A stretch of 64,000 nt of DNA. Origin: Bryobacterales bacterium (GTDB lineage Bacteria > Acidobacteriota > Terriglobia > Bryobacterales > Bryobacteraceae). The stretch covers positions 1 through 64,000 of the forward strand of contig JAIXKK010000017.1 of NCBI GenBank assembly GCA_026954325.1, written 5' to 3'. The position numbers and the translations under genes were made by a program. The notes below the pieces were generated by a model. That model made no database searches. It was given only the letters and a program-made list of their open reading frames with translations, and was not told where the DNA came from. Shown here in pieces: positions 37,144 to 49,882 of the stretch (positions within the stretch are counted from its first letter, which is position 1; each line of letters begins with the position of its first letter).

Positions 37144-38574
37144 ATGAGACCCGAAGAACTGTTTGCCGTTCATAACCGCCGCATGTTCCTGCGCGATTGC
37201 GCCAGTGGAATCGGGATGATGGCGCTCGGAAACCTGCTGGCAAGCGAGGGGCGGACGGCGACGATCGACGACCCGCTGGCGCCGAAGAAGCCGCATTTTC
37301 CGGCGAAGGCGAAGAACGTGATCTTCCTGTTCATGGAGGGCGCGCCGAGCCAGATGGAGTTGTTTGATCCGAAGCCGGAGTTGAGCAAGTGGAACGGGAA
37401 GCCGCTCCCCGCGGATCTGACAAAAGACCTGAAGCTCGCTTTTATCAAGCCGACGGCGAAGGTGCTGGGGCCGCAATTCCAGTTCAGGAAGTACGGGCAG
37501 TGCGGGATGGAGCTTTCCGAACTGCTGCCGCACACCGGCTCGGTGGCGGATGATATTTGCCTGGTGCGCTCGATGTACAGCGAGGCGTTCAACCACCACC
37601 CGGGGCAGTTGTTTTTGTTCACGGGATCGATGGTGGGCGGACGTCCGACGATGGGCGCCTGGGTGAATTACGGGCTGGGGAGCGAATCGCGGGACCTGCC
37701 GGGATTCGTGGTGCTGGCGTCGGGCGTGGGCACGAGCGCGGGGTCGGACAACTGGTCGAGCGGGTTCCTGCCTTCAACCTACGCGGGGACGGTGCTGCGG
37801 AGCAAGGGAGATCCGATTCTGTACCTGTCGAATCCGAAGGGCGTGAGCGACGCGTCGCAGCGGCTGCGGCTGGACATGCTGAAAGAGTTGAACCAGGAGC
37901 ACCTGGAGCAGACGGGCGACACGGAAATCGCGTCGCGAATCCACTCGTATGAACTGGCGTACCGGATGCAGACGTCGGGTCCGGAACTGCTGGATTTTTC
38001 GAAGGAGTCGCGGGAGACGCTGGACATGTACGGGGTGAAGGACGACAAGACGAAGGCGTTCGGGACGAACTGTCTGCTTGCGCGGCGGCTGGTGGAGCGC
38101 GGGGTCCGGTTCGTGATGCTGCTGCACGCCAGTTGGGATCATCACAGCGCGATCGTGAAAGGGCTGAAGCAGCAGGCGGGGGCGACGGACCAGCCATCGG
38201 CGGCGCTGATCAAGGACCTGAAGCAACGCGGACTGTTGGACGAGACGCTGGTGGTGTGGGGCGGCGAATTCGGGCGGACGTCGATGTCGGAGATGCGGCG
38301 GCCGGATGATCCGGATTCGATCGGGCGGGACCACCATCCGAATGGATACGCGATGTGGATGGCCGGGGGCGGCATCAAGGGCGGACAGGTGATCGGGCAG
38401 ACGGATGAGCTGGCGCTGAGCGTGGTGCGGGACAAGGTGCACGTGCATGACCTGCAGGCGACGATTCTGCATTGCCTGGGGATGGAGCATACCAAGCTGA
38501 CTTACCGGCATCTGGGACGGGACTTCCGGTTGACGGACCTGGGCGGGCAACTGGTGCAGAAGATGCTGGTGTAG
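37144..38574 (+). CDS. DUF1501 domain protein (partner of PSD1 protein)
   Basis: A 476-residue exported protein. RRMFLRDCASGIGMMALGNLLAS is a Tat-like signal. The alkaline-phosphatase-superfamily fold of DUF1501 is seen in VIFLFMEGAPSQMELFDPKPE, HHPGQLFLFTGSMVGGRPTMG, and near the C-terminus ETLVVWGGEFGRTS and GRDHHPNGYAMWMAGGG, with conserved Asp and His residues. Its ATG follows the PSD1 stop by 5 bases; the two form an operon seen across planctomycetes and acidobacteria. Biochemical role is unknown. Confidence 0.92.
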   Translation: MRPEELFAVHNRRMFLRDCASGIGMMALGNLLASEGRTATIDDPLAPKKPHFPAKAKNVIFLFMEGAPSQMELFDPKPELSKWNGKPLPADLTKDLKLAFIKPTAKVLGPQFQFRKYGQCGMELSELLPHTGSVADDICLVRSMYSEAFNHHPGQLFLFTGSMVGGRPTMGAWVNYGLGSESRDLPGFVVLASGVGTSAGSDNWSSGFLPSTYAGTVLRSKGDPILYLSNPKGVSDASQRLRLDMLKELNQEHLEQTGDTEIASRIHSYELAYRMQTSGPELLDFSKESRETLDMYGVKDDKTKAFGTNCLLARRLVERGVRFVMLLHASWDHHSAIVKGLKQQAGATDQPSAALIKDLKQRGLLDETLVVWGGEFGRTSMSEMRRPDDPDSIGRDHHPNGYAMWMAGGGIKGGQVIGQTDELALSVVRDKVHVHDLQATILHCLGMEHTKLTYRHLGRDFRLTDLGGQLVQKMLV

Positions 38575-38581
38575 GCGGAAA

Positions 38582-39103
38582 TCAAACGGCGAGCGCATAT
38601 TGGCCCGCATTGATAGCGTAGACCGGCCCGGAATTGGGGTTGTGCAGCAACACTTCGGCGCGGATGGGATTCTGGGAGAAGAGGGAGCGCGTGGAGCGGT
38701 CCAGTTCCATGCGCTGTTCGAGTTGACGCCGCTCGCCGGCTTGCGACATCAGGTCGACGAACACCCAGACGATGATGGCGAGGAGGGCTAACACCAGCAT
38801 GCCGACGATGACAGGGCTCTCGAGGGCGGCGGCGGCTCCGGCGGCCAACGCGCTCATGACCTTGGCTACAGCCGCGACGACGGCCCCGGCCGCGGCCAGT
38901 ATGGGGCGGGCGATGGCGAGGACCGCGTTGATGGCGAGTTGGGAAAAGCCGCGGGCGAGGATGCGGATCATGCCGCGGTAGGCGATGGCGCGCGCGGGGC
39001 CGCTTTGGTTGATGGCGTAGATATAGAGGTTTTGCTGGAATTCGTGCCGGAGCGCTTGCGGGACGCAGGCTCCGAGGATGCGGAAAAAGGTGATGCTCGA
39101 CAT
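38582..39103 (-). CDS. Unknown membrane protein
   Basis: A 173-residue protein of unknown family. Two hydrophobic stretches are seen: LAINAVLAIARPILAAAGAVVAAVAKVMSALAAGAAAAL (about 60-95) and VIVGMLVLALLAIIVWVFVDLMSQ (about 98-120). A charged helix follows (GERRQLEQRMELDRSTRS) and a short C-terminal part with PNSGPVYAINAGQYAL. AAAGGA lies about 7 bases before the ATG at 39103. It is convergent with the DUF1501 gene and downstream of the kinase gene on the same strand. No function can be assigned. Confidence 0.6.
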   Translation of the reverse strand: MSSITFFRILGACVPQALRHEFQQNLYIYAINQSGPARAIAYRGMIRILARGFSQLAINAVLAIARPILAAAGAVVAAVAKVMSALAAGAAAALESPVIVGMLVLALLAIIVWVFVDLMSQAGERRQLEQRMELDRSTRSLFSQNPIRAEVLLHNPNSGPVYAINAGQYALAV

Positions 39104-39280
39104 GGCAGATCCTTTCGTGTGGTTTGGGCCGGGGCCTTGGAGGCTTTTCGGCCCTCCCTAAAAACGATTACGGAATCGGGAGGCGGAATGACTCAAGCGG
39201 CGGGCGGCGGATTCAGTTCTGGGGGCATCGCCGGAGAACCGAATTGAGGATACGCTGCTGCTCGGACCAGTTCTTGGCGG

Positions 39281-41662
39281 TCATGCCACCGGACTGGTGC
39301 AGGGTCCGGGAAGTCTCGAGTGTATGGCGTGCTTGCGCACAAGCGCGATCGATCTGACCGGCTTTGGCGAGGAGATCGGCGAACACCGCGTCGGTGATCT
39401 GGACGTCTTCCCTGGCGAGGATGGAATCGGGCTGTGAGGCCTGGGCGGCCTTTCTTGCTTTCCGCACTGCCTCCTGTTCCTGACCGCCCCGTCGAAGCGT
39501 GGGCTGCCGAGACTTTCGGCGAGCGCCTGGCGCTTATTCCAATAGGACCGGCGCAGGGCCTGGTTCTCACTGTCAAACTCCATCAGTCTCTCGGCGATTC
39601 GAAGGCTCTCCATCGTGCTGTCGAGCATCTGGGAGGGCTGCTGGAGTTCGCCGAAGACATAAGCCATCTGGTAGCTCATGTCCATCGAGGCGTAGAGGAC
39701 GTCGGGCCGGTTGGGGTGTTGCGAATTGAAGCTTTGAAGCTGCTTGTATGCCTCCTGGAAAGAGGTCAATGCCGCGGAATAGTCATCCTGGTAGTAGGCG
39801 GCATTGCCGCGCCGCTTCAGGATGGCCACGACGCGCAACAGATAATCTTCGCCGGCGCGCAGATCGGCGGGCCAGTTTACCAGTTCGGCGAGCGCGGTTG
39901 CGGTAATTCGCGCTTCCTCGCCGAAGTTACGGTCATTCTCGGCGAGATCGGCTTCCTGCTGCGCGAGCGACGATGATACCCGGAGCCATGGGGGATCTTT
40001 GATATCGCGGGTGGCGTCGAGGTCGCGCCGGGCCTGAGTGATCAGCGGCAGGGCGGCGGTGGGATTGCGGCGGTTCCAGTTCTGGAGCTTGGCGCTGAGC
40101 AAAGCGTTGGAGGCGCGCTCGAGCAAGGCCTGCCGGTGGTTGGGTCTTTCGGCCAGTATCCGGTCAATAAGACGCCGGGCCTTCACGAGGTTATCCTCGG
40201 CGGATTGAGTTTGTCCCACGCTCGATGAGCCCGAGACGCCGAGGATGGCGGCAAGGCGGTTGTAGCCCGCGGCCGCTTCCAGCCACAAGCCGGCATCGCC
40301 CGCCATTCCGGCGAGGCGGTCAAGGTGGGTCTGCGCCTGGCTGGCCATGCGGGCGCGCACGGCGGTGGAGCCGGGCAATTCATTGATGCGGTCGTAGAGA
40401 TCGAACAGAAGATAGTTCGCCATGGAGCGCGCTTCTTCGAGGCGCTGAGTTCCCTGGATTCGTTCTCTCCACGCATAGGCGCCGGCGGCGGTAAGAGCGC
40501 AGAAAGCCGCTAGCGTGACGGCCAGGATGGCGGCATTCCGGCGGGCAAACTTTCGAACCCGGTAGAGAAATCCCGGGGGATGGGCGAGCACGGGTTCGCC
40601 GGCCTGGTAGCGGCGGATATCCTCGGCCAGTTCAGCCATGGAGGAGTAACGCTCGGCCGGTTCGTGGGCGAGCGTCTTGGCGCAGATGGCCTGCAAGTCT
40701 CCGGCCAGGGTCTTGCGGAGCCGCTCGACGGTAGTGCCTCGCAACTCAGCGGCTTGCGGGGTGGCGAGGGCGGACATGAGGCGTATTTCCTGCGTGCCAT
40801 GGGCTCTGGCGGCGAGGGCGGAGATGGAGTCGCGGCCGGCAAAAGGCCAGTCGCCGCAGAGAAGTTCGGCGAGAGTGAGGCCGAGGCTGAAGATGTCGCT
40901 CGCGACCGAACCGGGCTCGGCGCGCAAGCGCTCGGGGCTCGCGTAGAGCGGGGTGATCTGCTGAGTGACGGTGAGCGCGCCGGTCTCATCGAGGAGCTTC
41001 GATGTTCCAAAGTCCAGAAGTTTGACCTGTCCATCGGCGGTGACGAGGATGTTGGAAGGCTTCAGATCAAGGTGGACGACAAGGTGACGGTGGGCGTGGT
41101 GAAGCGCCCGGCAGGCATCGGCGATGAGGCGAAGCCTTTCCCCGGCGCTCAGCCGGGCGCGATCGCAGTGGTCCGTGATGGGCGAACCCTCCACCTCTTC
41201 CATAACCAGGTAAGGCTGGCCCTCGTCGGTGATACCCGCATCGAGGAAACGAACGATAGCCGGATGGTTGAAGGAGGCAAGCATGCGCTGCTCCCGCTCG
41301 AAGCGGCGGCGGGCATCGGGTCCGAGACGATGGGCGTGAAAGAGTTTGACGGCCACGCGCTGATCCACCGCATCGGCGCGCCGGATGGCGCTGTAGACGG
41401 TGCTGAATCCGCCCGACCCGAGCACCGAGAGGATCGTGAAGCCAGGGATGTGGGCCGGCCCGTGGACGGCAACGGACGGCTTCGGTTGGTGACGGAGCGA
41501 AGCCTCCTCCTCGAGACGGGCGGATTCGAGAAGTTGGATGACTTCCCGGCGCAAGGCGGGGTCGGGCTCGTGACTCTCGAGAAAACGGGCGCGATCCCCG
41601 GCCGGCATGGCCTCGAGAGTCTCAAAAAGCTGCTGTAGGCGCCGCCACCTGTCGTTGTCCAT
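39281..41662 (-). CDS. Membrane serine/threonine protein kinase with TPR-like extracellular part; C-terminus frameshifted
   Basis: A 793-residue PknB-type kinase. Residues 75-340 hold the kinase domain: GSGGFSTVY loop, VAVKLFHA (Lys106), catalytic loop VVHLDLKPSNILV (HLD replaces HRD; Asp199), and LLDFGTSK (DFG 217-219). One membrane helix follows (NAAILAVTLAAFCALTAAGAYAW), then about 400 helical residues outside with TPR-like pairs. From near 39480 the reading frame appears to change: the last about 60 residues are low-complexity, while the adjacent frame (39213-39467) continues with KARKAAQASQPDSILARE and ILNSVLRRCPQN. A one-base shift near GGGGCGG is likely, natural or a base-call error. 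It follows an ECF sigma gene by 5 bases. Confidence 0.9.
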   Translation of the reverse strand: MDNDRWRRLQQLFETLEAMPAGDRARFLESHEPDPALRREVIQLLESARLEEEASLRHQPKPSVAVHGPAHIPGFTILSVLGSGGFSTVYSAIRRADAVDQRVAVKLFHAHRLGPDARRRFEREQRMLASFNHPAIVRFLDAGITDEGQPYLVMEEVEGSPITDHCDRARLSAGERLRLIADACRALHHAHRHLVVHLDLKPSNILVTADGQVKLLDFGTSKLLDETGALTVTQQITPLYASPERLRAEPGSVASDIFSLGLTLAELLCGDWPFAGRDSISALAARAHGTQEIRLMSALATPQAAELRGTTVERLRKTLAGDLQAICAKTLAHEPAERYSSMAELAEDIRRYQAGEPVLAHPPGFLYRVRKFARRNAAILAVTLAAFCALTAAGAYAWRERIQGTQRLEEARSMANYLLFDLYDRINELPGSTAVRARMASQAQTHLDRLAGMAGDAGLWLEAAAGYNRLAAILGVSGSSSVGQTQSAEDNLVKARRLIDRILAERPNHRQALLERASNALLSAKLQNWNRRNPTAALPLITQARRDLDATRDIKDPPWLRVSSSLAQQEADLAENDRNFGEEARITATALAELVNWPADLRAGEDYLLRVVAILKRRGNAAYYQDDYSAALTSFQEAYKQLQSFNSQHPNRPDVLYASMDMSYQMAYVFGELQQPSQMLDSTMESLRIAERLMEFDSENQALRRSYWNKRQALAESLGSPRFDGAVRNRRQCGKQERPPRPHSPIPSSPGKTSRSPTRCSPISSPKPVRSIALVRKHAIHSRLPGPCTSPVA

Positions 41663-41667
41663 GATAA

Positions 41668-42264
41668 TCAGGTATTCGTGGGGCGGGCGGAAATTGGCTC
41701 GGCTGGATTGTTGAGGCGCTGAAACAACCAGACTTTGGCAAGCCGCACCTTGCGGTCCACCGTGGCTTTGGACAAGCCTGTCAATTCGGCCGCCTCTTCG
41801 GCGGTGCAGCCAAGCAGGAAGCGCATGCTAAACAGCCCGGCCTGCTGTCTATCCAATTCCTCCAGTTCCGCGAGAGCCTGGTCGAGCGCGATCAACTGCG
41901 GGCTGTTGGCATCCACCCAAACCAGGTCGTCATGGAGAGGGACCCGCTTCAGGATGCCGCCGCGCTTGGCCGCGGCGTTCTCGCGATAGTGGTCGACCAT
42001 GGCCTGGCGGATCAACCGCGCGCACAGCGCAAAAAAGTGAGCGCGGCTCTCGATCTTTCGCGGAGTACGCGAAAGGAGCTTGAGGAAGAGTTCGTTGACG
42101 AGGGCGGTGGTCTGCATCTCGCCCGGGATATTGCCGCGGCGCGCCAGACCGCGGGCAATCGAGTGCAGTTCGGGATAGACAACGGCTGTCAGACGGTCAA
42201 GGGCGGAGGACTCCCCGCGTACCCACTGGTCCAGCAGAAGAGTAAGATTGGCGGACTGATCCAT
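41668..42264 (-). CDS. ECF-type RNA polymerase sigma factor
   Basis: A 198-residue sigma factor of the acidobacterial/planctomycete ECF group usually paired with serine/threonine kinases. Region 2 is seen in SALDRLTAVVYPELHSIARGLARR and TTALVNELFLKLL and HFFALCARLIRQAMVDHYR. Region 4 is seen in LDRQQAGLFSMRFLLGCTAEEAAELTGLSKATVDRKVRLAKVWL (about residues 140-185). The ATG at 42264 gives a standard length; ATG 42285 would add seven residues. It ends 5 bases before the kinase ATG, which fits phosphorylation control of the sigma pathway, though no substrate is shown. Confidence 0.9.
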   Translation of the reverse strand: MDQSANLTLLLDQWVRGESSALDRLTAVVYPELHSIARGLARRGNIPGEMQTTALVNELFLKLLSRTPRKIESRAHFFALCARLIRQAMVDHYRENAAAKRGGILKRVPLHDDLVWVDANSPQLIALDQALAELEELDRQQAGLFSMRFLLGCTAEEAAELTGLSKATVDRKVRLAKVWLFQRLNNPAEPISARPTNT

Positions 42265-42431
42265 TAACCAGAGCCATTCTCGCATGTTCCGGACAGTGCG
42301 CGGGCTTGCCGGCGGGCGGCCCCGCGTGCGAAGTTCCTTCGGGTTTATGCTGTTTGTTGACCTGTTCGAGCTTGTCCTGGATGCCGGTGGTTGGCCGTGG
42401 GCTGGCCACCGGGGAAGCACCGGGCCGTGGA

Positions 42432-43872
42432 TCAGGGGAGCCGGGTTCCGCCCATCAGGTACTGATCGATGCCGCGGGCGGCTTTGCGTCCTTCGGCGAT
42501 CGCCCAGACGACGAGGGACTGGCCGCGGCGGGCGTCGCCGGCGGCGAAGATGCCGGGGATTGCGGACATATGGTTCTCGTCCGCCGCGATGTTGCCGCGC
42601 TGGTCGAGTTGAAGGCCTTTTTCCCGCAGGGCCGTGATGAGCCCGCCGCGGCGTGGGCCGGTGAAGCCCATGGCGAGGAGGACCAGGTCGGCGTCCATGG
42701 AGAATTCGGAACCGGGGATGGGCTCGAAGCCGGGGGGCGGCCCGGCTTTGACTCCGTGGAGCTTCTTGACGTTGCCATGCTCGTCGCCGGTGAAGTGAGC
42801 GGTGTTCATGCTCCAGCCGCGGACGCCGCCTTCTTCGTGAGAGCTTTCCTGGCGCAACATGAGGGGCCAGAGCGGCCAGGGGGTGGAGGAGGCGCGCACG
42901 GATGGCGGCAGGGGCATGATCTCAAACTGGTGGACGGAAGCGGCTTTGTGGCGGTGGGAAGTGCCGAGGCAATCAGCCCCGGTATCGCCGCCCCCGATGA
43001 TGATGACATGCTTCGCGGTGGCGAGGATGGGTTGGGATAGGCGCGTGGGATCGGCGGTGATGCCGCTGTCGCCGGCGATTCTCTTGTTCTGTTGGGGGAG
43101 GAAATCCATGGCGAAGTGGATGCCCTGGAGTTCGCGGCCCGGGACGTTGAGGTCGCGGGGGGATTCGGCTCCGATGGCGACGAGGATGGCGTCGTACTCT
43201 TGTTGAAGGTCCTCGATGGGGATGGCCGCGCCGACGTAGGCATTGGTGTGGAACTTCACCCCTTCGGCGGCCATCTGTTCGAGACGGCGGTCGATCGAGC
43301 GCTTTTCCAGTTTGAAATCGGGAATGCCGTAGCGGAGGAGGCCGCCGGCGCGGTCGGCTTTTTCAAAAACCTCGACGGAATGGCCCGCGCGGGCCAATTG
43401 CTGGGCGGCGGCGAGGCCGGCGGGTCCGGAGCCGATGACGGCGACACGCTTTCCGGTGCGGCGTTCGGCGGGCTCTGGCCGGATCCAGCCTTGCTCCCAG
43501 GCGTGTTCGACGATAGTGCGCTCGATGAGCTTGATGGAGACGGGCGGTTCGTTGATGCCCAGGACGCAGGCGGCCTCGCAGGGGGCGGGGCAGATGCGCC
43601 CCGTGAATTCGGGAAAGTTGTTCGTGGAGTGGAGCACTCGCATGGCATCGCGCCACCGGTCGCGGTAGACGAGATCATTCCAGTCGGGAATGATGTTGTT
43701 AACGGGACATCCGGTGTGACAGAAGGGCACGCCGCAATCCATGCAGCGGGCCCCCTGCCTGGCGGCCATCTCGAGCGGATAGGGCTCGTAGATTTCGAAG
43801 TAGTCGTTCACTCGCGCCTCGACGGGGCGGCGCTGGGGGACTTCGCGTTTGTATTCGAGGAAGCCGGTGATC

Positions 43873-43880
<8 letters not shown>
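42432..43880 (-). CDS. gltD: Glutamate synthase small subunit GltD
   Basis: The NADPH-dependent beta subunit of glutamate synthase. A 482-residue protein with the N-terminal iron-sulfur ligands [20 protein letters not shown] and [13 protein letters not shown], the FAD motif [21 protein letters not shown], the NADPH motif [15 protein letters not shown] and a C-terminal FAD-binding [19 protein letters not shown]. It supplies electrons to GltB for turning glutamine and 2-oxoglutarate into two glutamates. I use the GTG at 43880, because [13 protein letters not shown] is the usual start and AGGAGG lies just upstream. It overlaps the last 8 bases of gltB (translational coupling). Confidence 0.96.
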
Positions 43881-48474
<4,594 letters not shown>

Positions 48475-48543
48475 CTCGAAAGTTCCTGAGACGTTAAACG
48501 AGCCGGGCGCCGCTGGAATGCGGTGCGATGCGAGCCGATGATG

Positions 48544-48576
48544 TGAGGGAACCAGGCAACATGGACAATTCCCTCA
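48544..48576. promoter_or_regulatory. Inverted repeat in the gltB leader
   Basis: TGAGGGAA at 48544-48551 and TTCCCTCA at 48569-48576 are perfect inverted half-sites with a 17-base spacer, 70-102 bases upstream of the gltB start and just downstream of the predicted -10. It may bind a nitrogen regulator or form a leader hairpin. Confidence 0.45.
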
Positions 48577-48591
48577 AGAGGTAGTTTTTGT

Positions 48592-48621
48592 AGTATAGCG
48601 AGGCACGTGATATAAGTCCAG
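48592..48621 (-). promoter_or_regulatory. Candidate sigma-70 promoter of gltBD
   Basis: On the minus strand, TATACT (48597-48592) with CTGGAC (48621-48616) upstream, 18-base spacer. The leader to the gltB ATG would be about 110 bases. The -35 match is poor. Confidence 0.45.
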
Positions 48622-48698
48622 CAAAAAATACACTCGATTAATTATTAGCAAAACTGATAATCATCCGGGCAGGCCCAACCGCTGCTACAATCGCTCAA

Positions 48699-49613
48699 AT
48701 GGAACTGAACCGCAGGCAGATCTTGGGGTCGGCGGCTTTGGGGTTGTCATCTCCACCCGCCGGAACGACGCAAACACTTTCCAAGGGCCGCATCCGGCTG
48801 GCCGTCTCGACGTATTCTTATTGGCACTTCAAAGGGGCTCCGTATCCGGTGGAGAAGGTGATCGAGGATGCGGCGCGGCTGGGCTTTGACGGGGTGGAGA
48901 TCCTGCACCGGCAGATGACAAGCGAGGAAACGGCGTACCTGAACAAGTTGAAGCAACTGGCCTTCCGGCACAGCCTGGCGATGCCGATGCTGTCGATTCA
49001 TCAGGATTTCGTCTGGCCGAAGGCGGAGGACCGGAAGCGAAATATCGATCACACGGTGCACTGCATTCAACTGGCGAACCAGATGGGGATTCCGTGCGTG
49101 AGGCTGAATTCGGGCAGATGGAAGACAGTGCGCACATTCGACGATCTGATGAAGGTGAAGGGAAATGAGCCGCCGCTCGCGGGATTCCACGAGAAGGACG
49201 CGATCAACTGGTGTATTGATTCGATTCAACAGTGCCTGCCCGCGGCGGAGAAGGCGGGAGTGATGCTGGCGCTCGAGAACCACTGGGGCCTGACCACGAA
49301 CATCGGCACGCTGCTCGATATCCACAAGGCGGTGAATTCCCCGTGGCTCGGAATCAACATGGACACGGGGAATTTTCCGGGAGATCCGTATGAAGGGCTG
49401 AGGAAGCTGGCGCCGCGCGCGACGATCATTCAGGCGAAGACGTATTACGGTGGGGGCGTGTGGTACACGCTGGATCTGGATTACAGGAAGATCGCGGGGA
49501 TCGTTCGCGGGGCGGAATATCAGGGGTGGGTCTCACTCGAAATGGAAGGCAACGAAGAAGCCTCTTCTGCGGTGCCGAAGAGCTTGTCCGTTCTACGGGA
49601 GGCGTTCGCATGA
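48699..49613 (+). CDS. Exported sugar isomerase/epimerase-like TIM barrel
   Basis: A 304-residue member of the AP-endonuclease-2/xylose-isomerase-like family with an N-terminal signal ([18 protein letters not shown], Tat-like). Barrel segments are [67 protein letters not shown] (Glu), [15 protein letters not shown] and [10 protein letters not shown] (Glu). TGCTACAAT, an extended -10, lies 7 bases before the ATG, and no ribosome-binding site is seen. The stop codon overlaps the next start (ATGA), so the two genes are coupled. Substrate unknown. Confidence 0.86.
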   Translation: MELNRRQILGSAALGLSSPPAGTTQTLSKGRIRLAVSTYSYWHFKGAPYPVEKVIEDAARLGFDGVEILHRQMTSEETAYLNKLKQLAFRHSLAMPMLSIHQDFVWPKAEDRKRNIDHTVHCIQLANQMGIPCVRLNSGRWKTVRTFDDLMKVKGNEPPLAGFHEKDAINWCIDSIQQCLPAAEKAGVMLALENHWGLTTNIGTLLDIHKAVNSPWLGINMDTGNFPGDPYEGLRKLAPRATIIQAKTYYGGGVWYTLDLDYRKIAGIVRGAEYQGWVSLEMEGNEEASSAVPKSLSVLREAFA

Positions 49614-49879
49614 GAATCACCAGGACAACGCGCAGGCCGCCGGGACGGGCGCGGGAAAGGCAGCCGCGAGGGACGGCCGGGGTCACGGGGCCGAAGATCC
49701 GCTGTCCGCTGTGCGAGTGGAGGCCGGCGCCGGCGGATTTGTGGGGTTGCGCATGCGGCCATGCGTGGCACACGTTCGATACGGGGGGTATCTGTCCATC
49801 GTGCCTGCACCAGTGGACGGCGACGCAATGCCACTCGTGCAACGGGTGGTCGGCGCATTCGGACTGGTATCAATACTAG
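49610..49879 (+). CDS. Small zinc-ribbon protein
   Basis: An 89-residue protein. After a basic N-terminal tail ([19 protein letters not shown]), two zinc-binding clusters are clear: [20 protein letters not shown] and [19 protein letters not shown], giving up to eight Cys and one or more His ligands. The ATG overlaps the upstream stop (ATGA) and the FUSC gene starts 3 bases after its stop, so it lies in a three-gene operon. The basic tail could bind nucleic acid; function is unknown. The many paired CxxC motifs are the evidence for coding. Confidence 0.75.
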   Translation: MRITRTTRRPPGRARERQPRGTAGVTGPKIRCPLCEWRPAPADLWGCACGHAWHTFDTGGICPSCLHQWTATQCHSCNGWSAHSDWYQY

Positions 49880-49882
49880 AGC

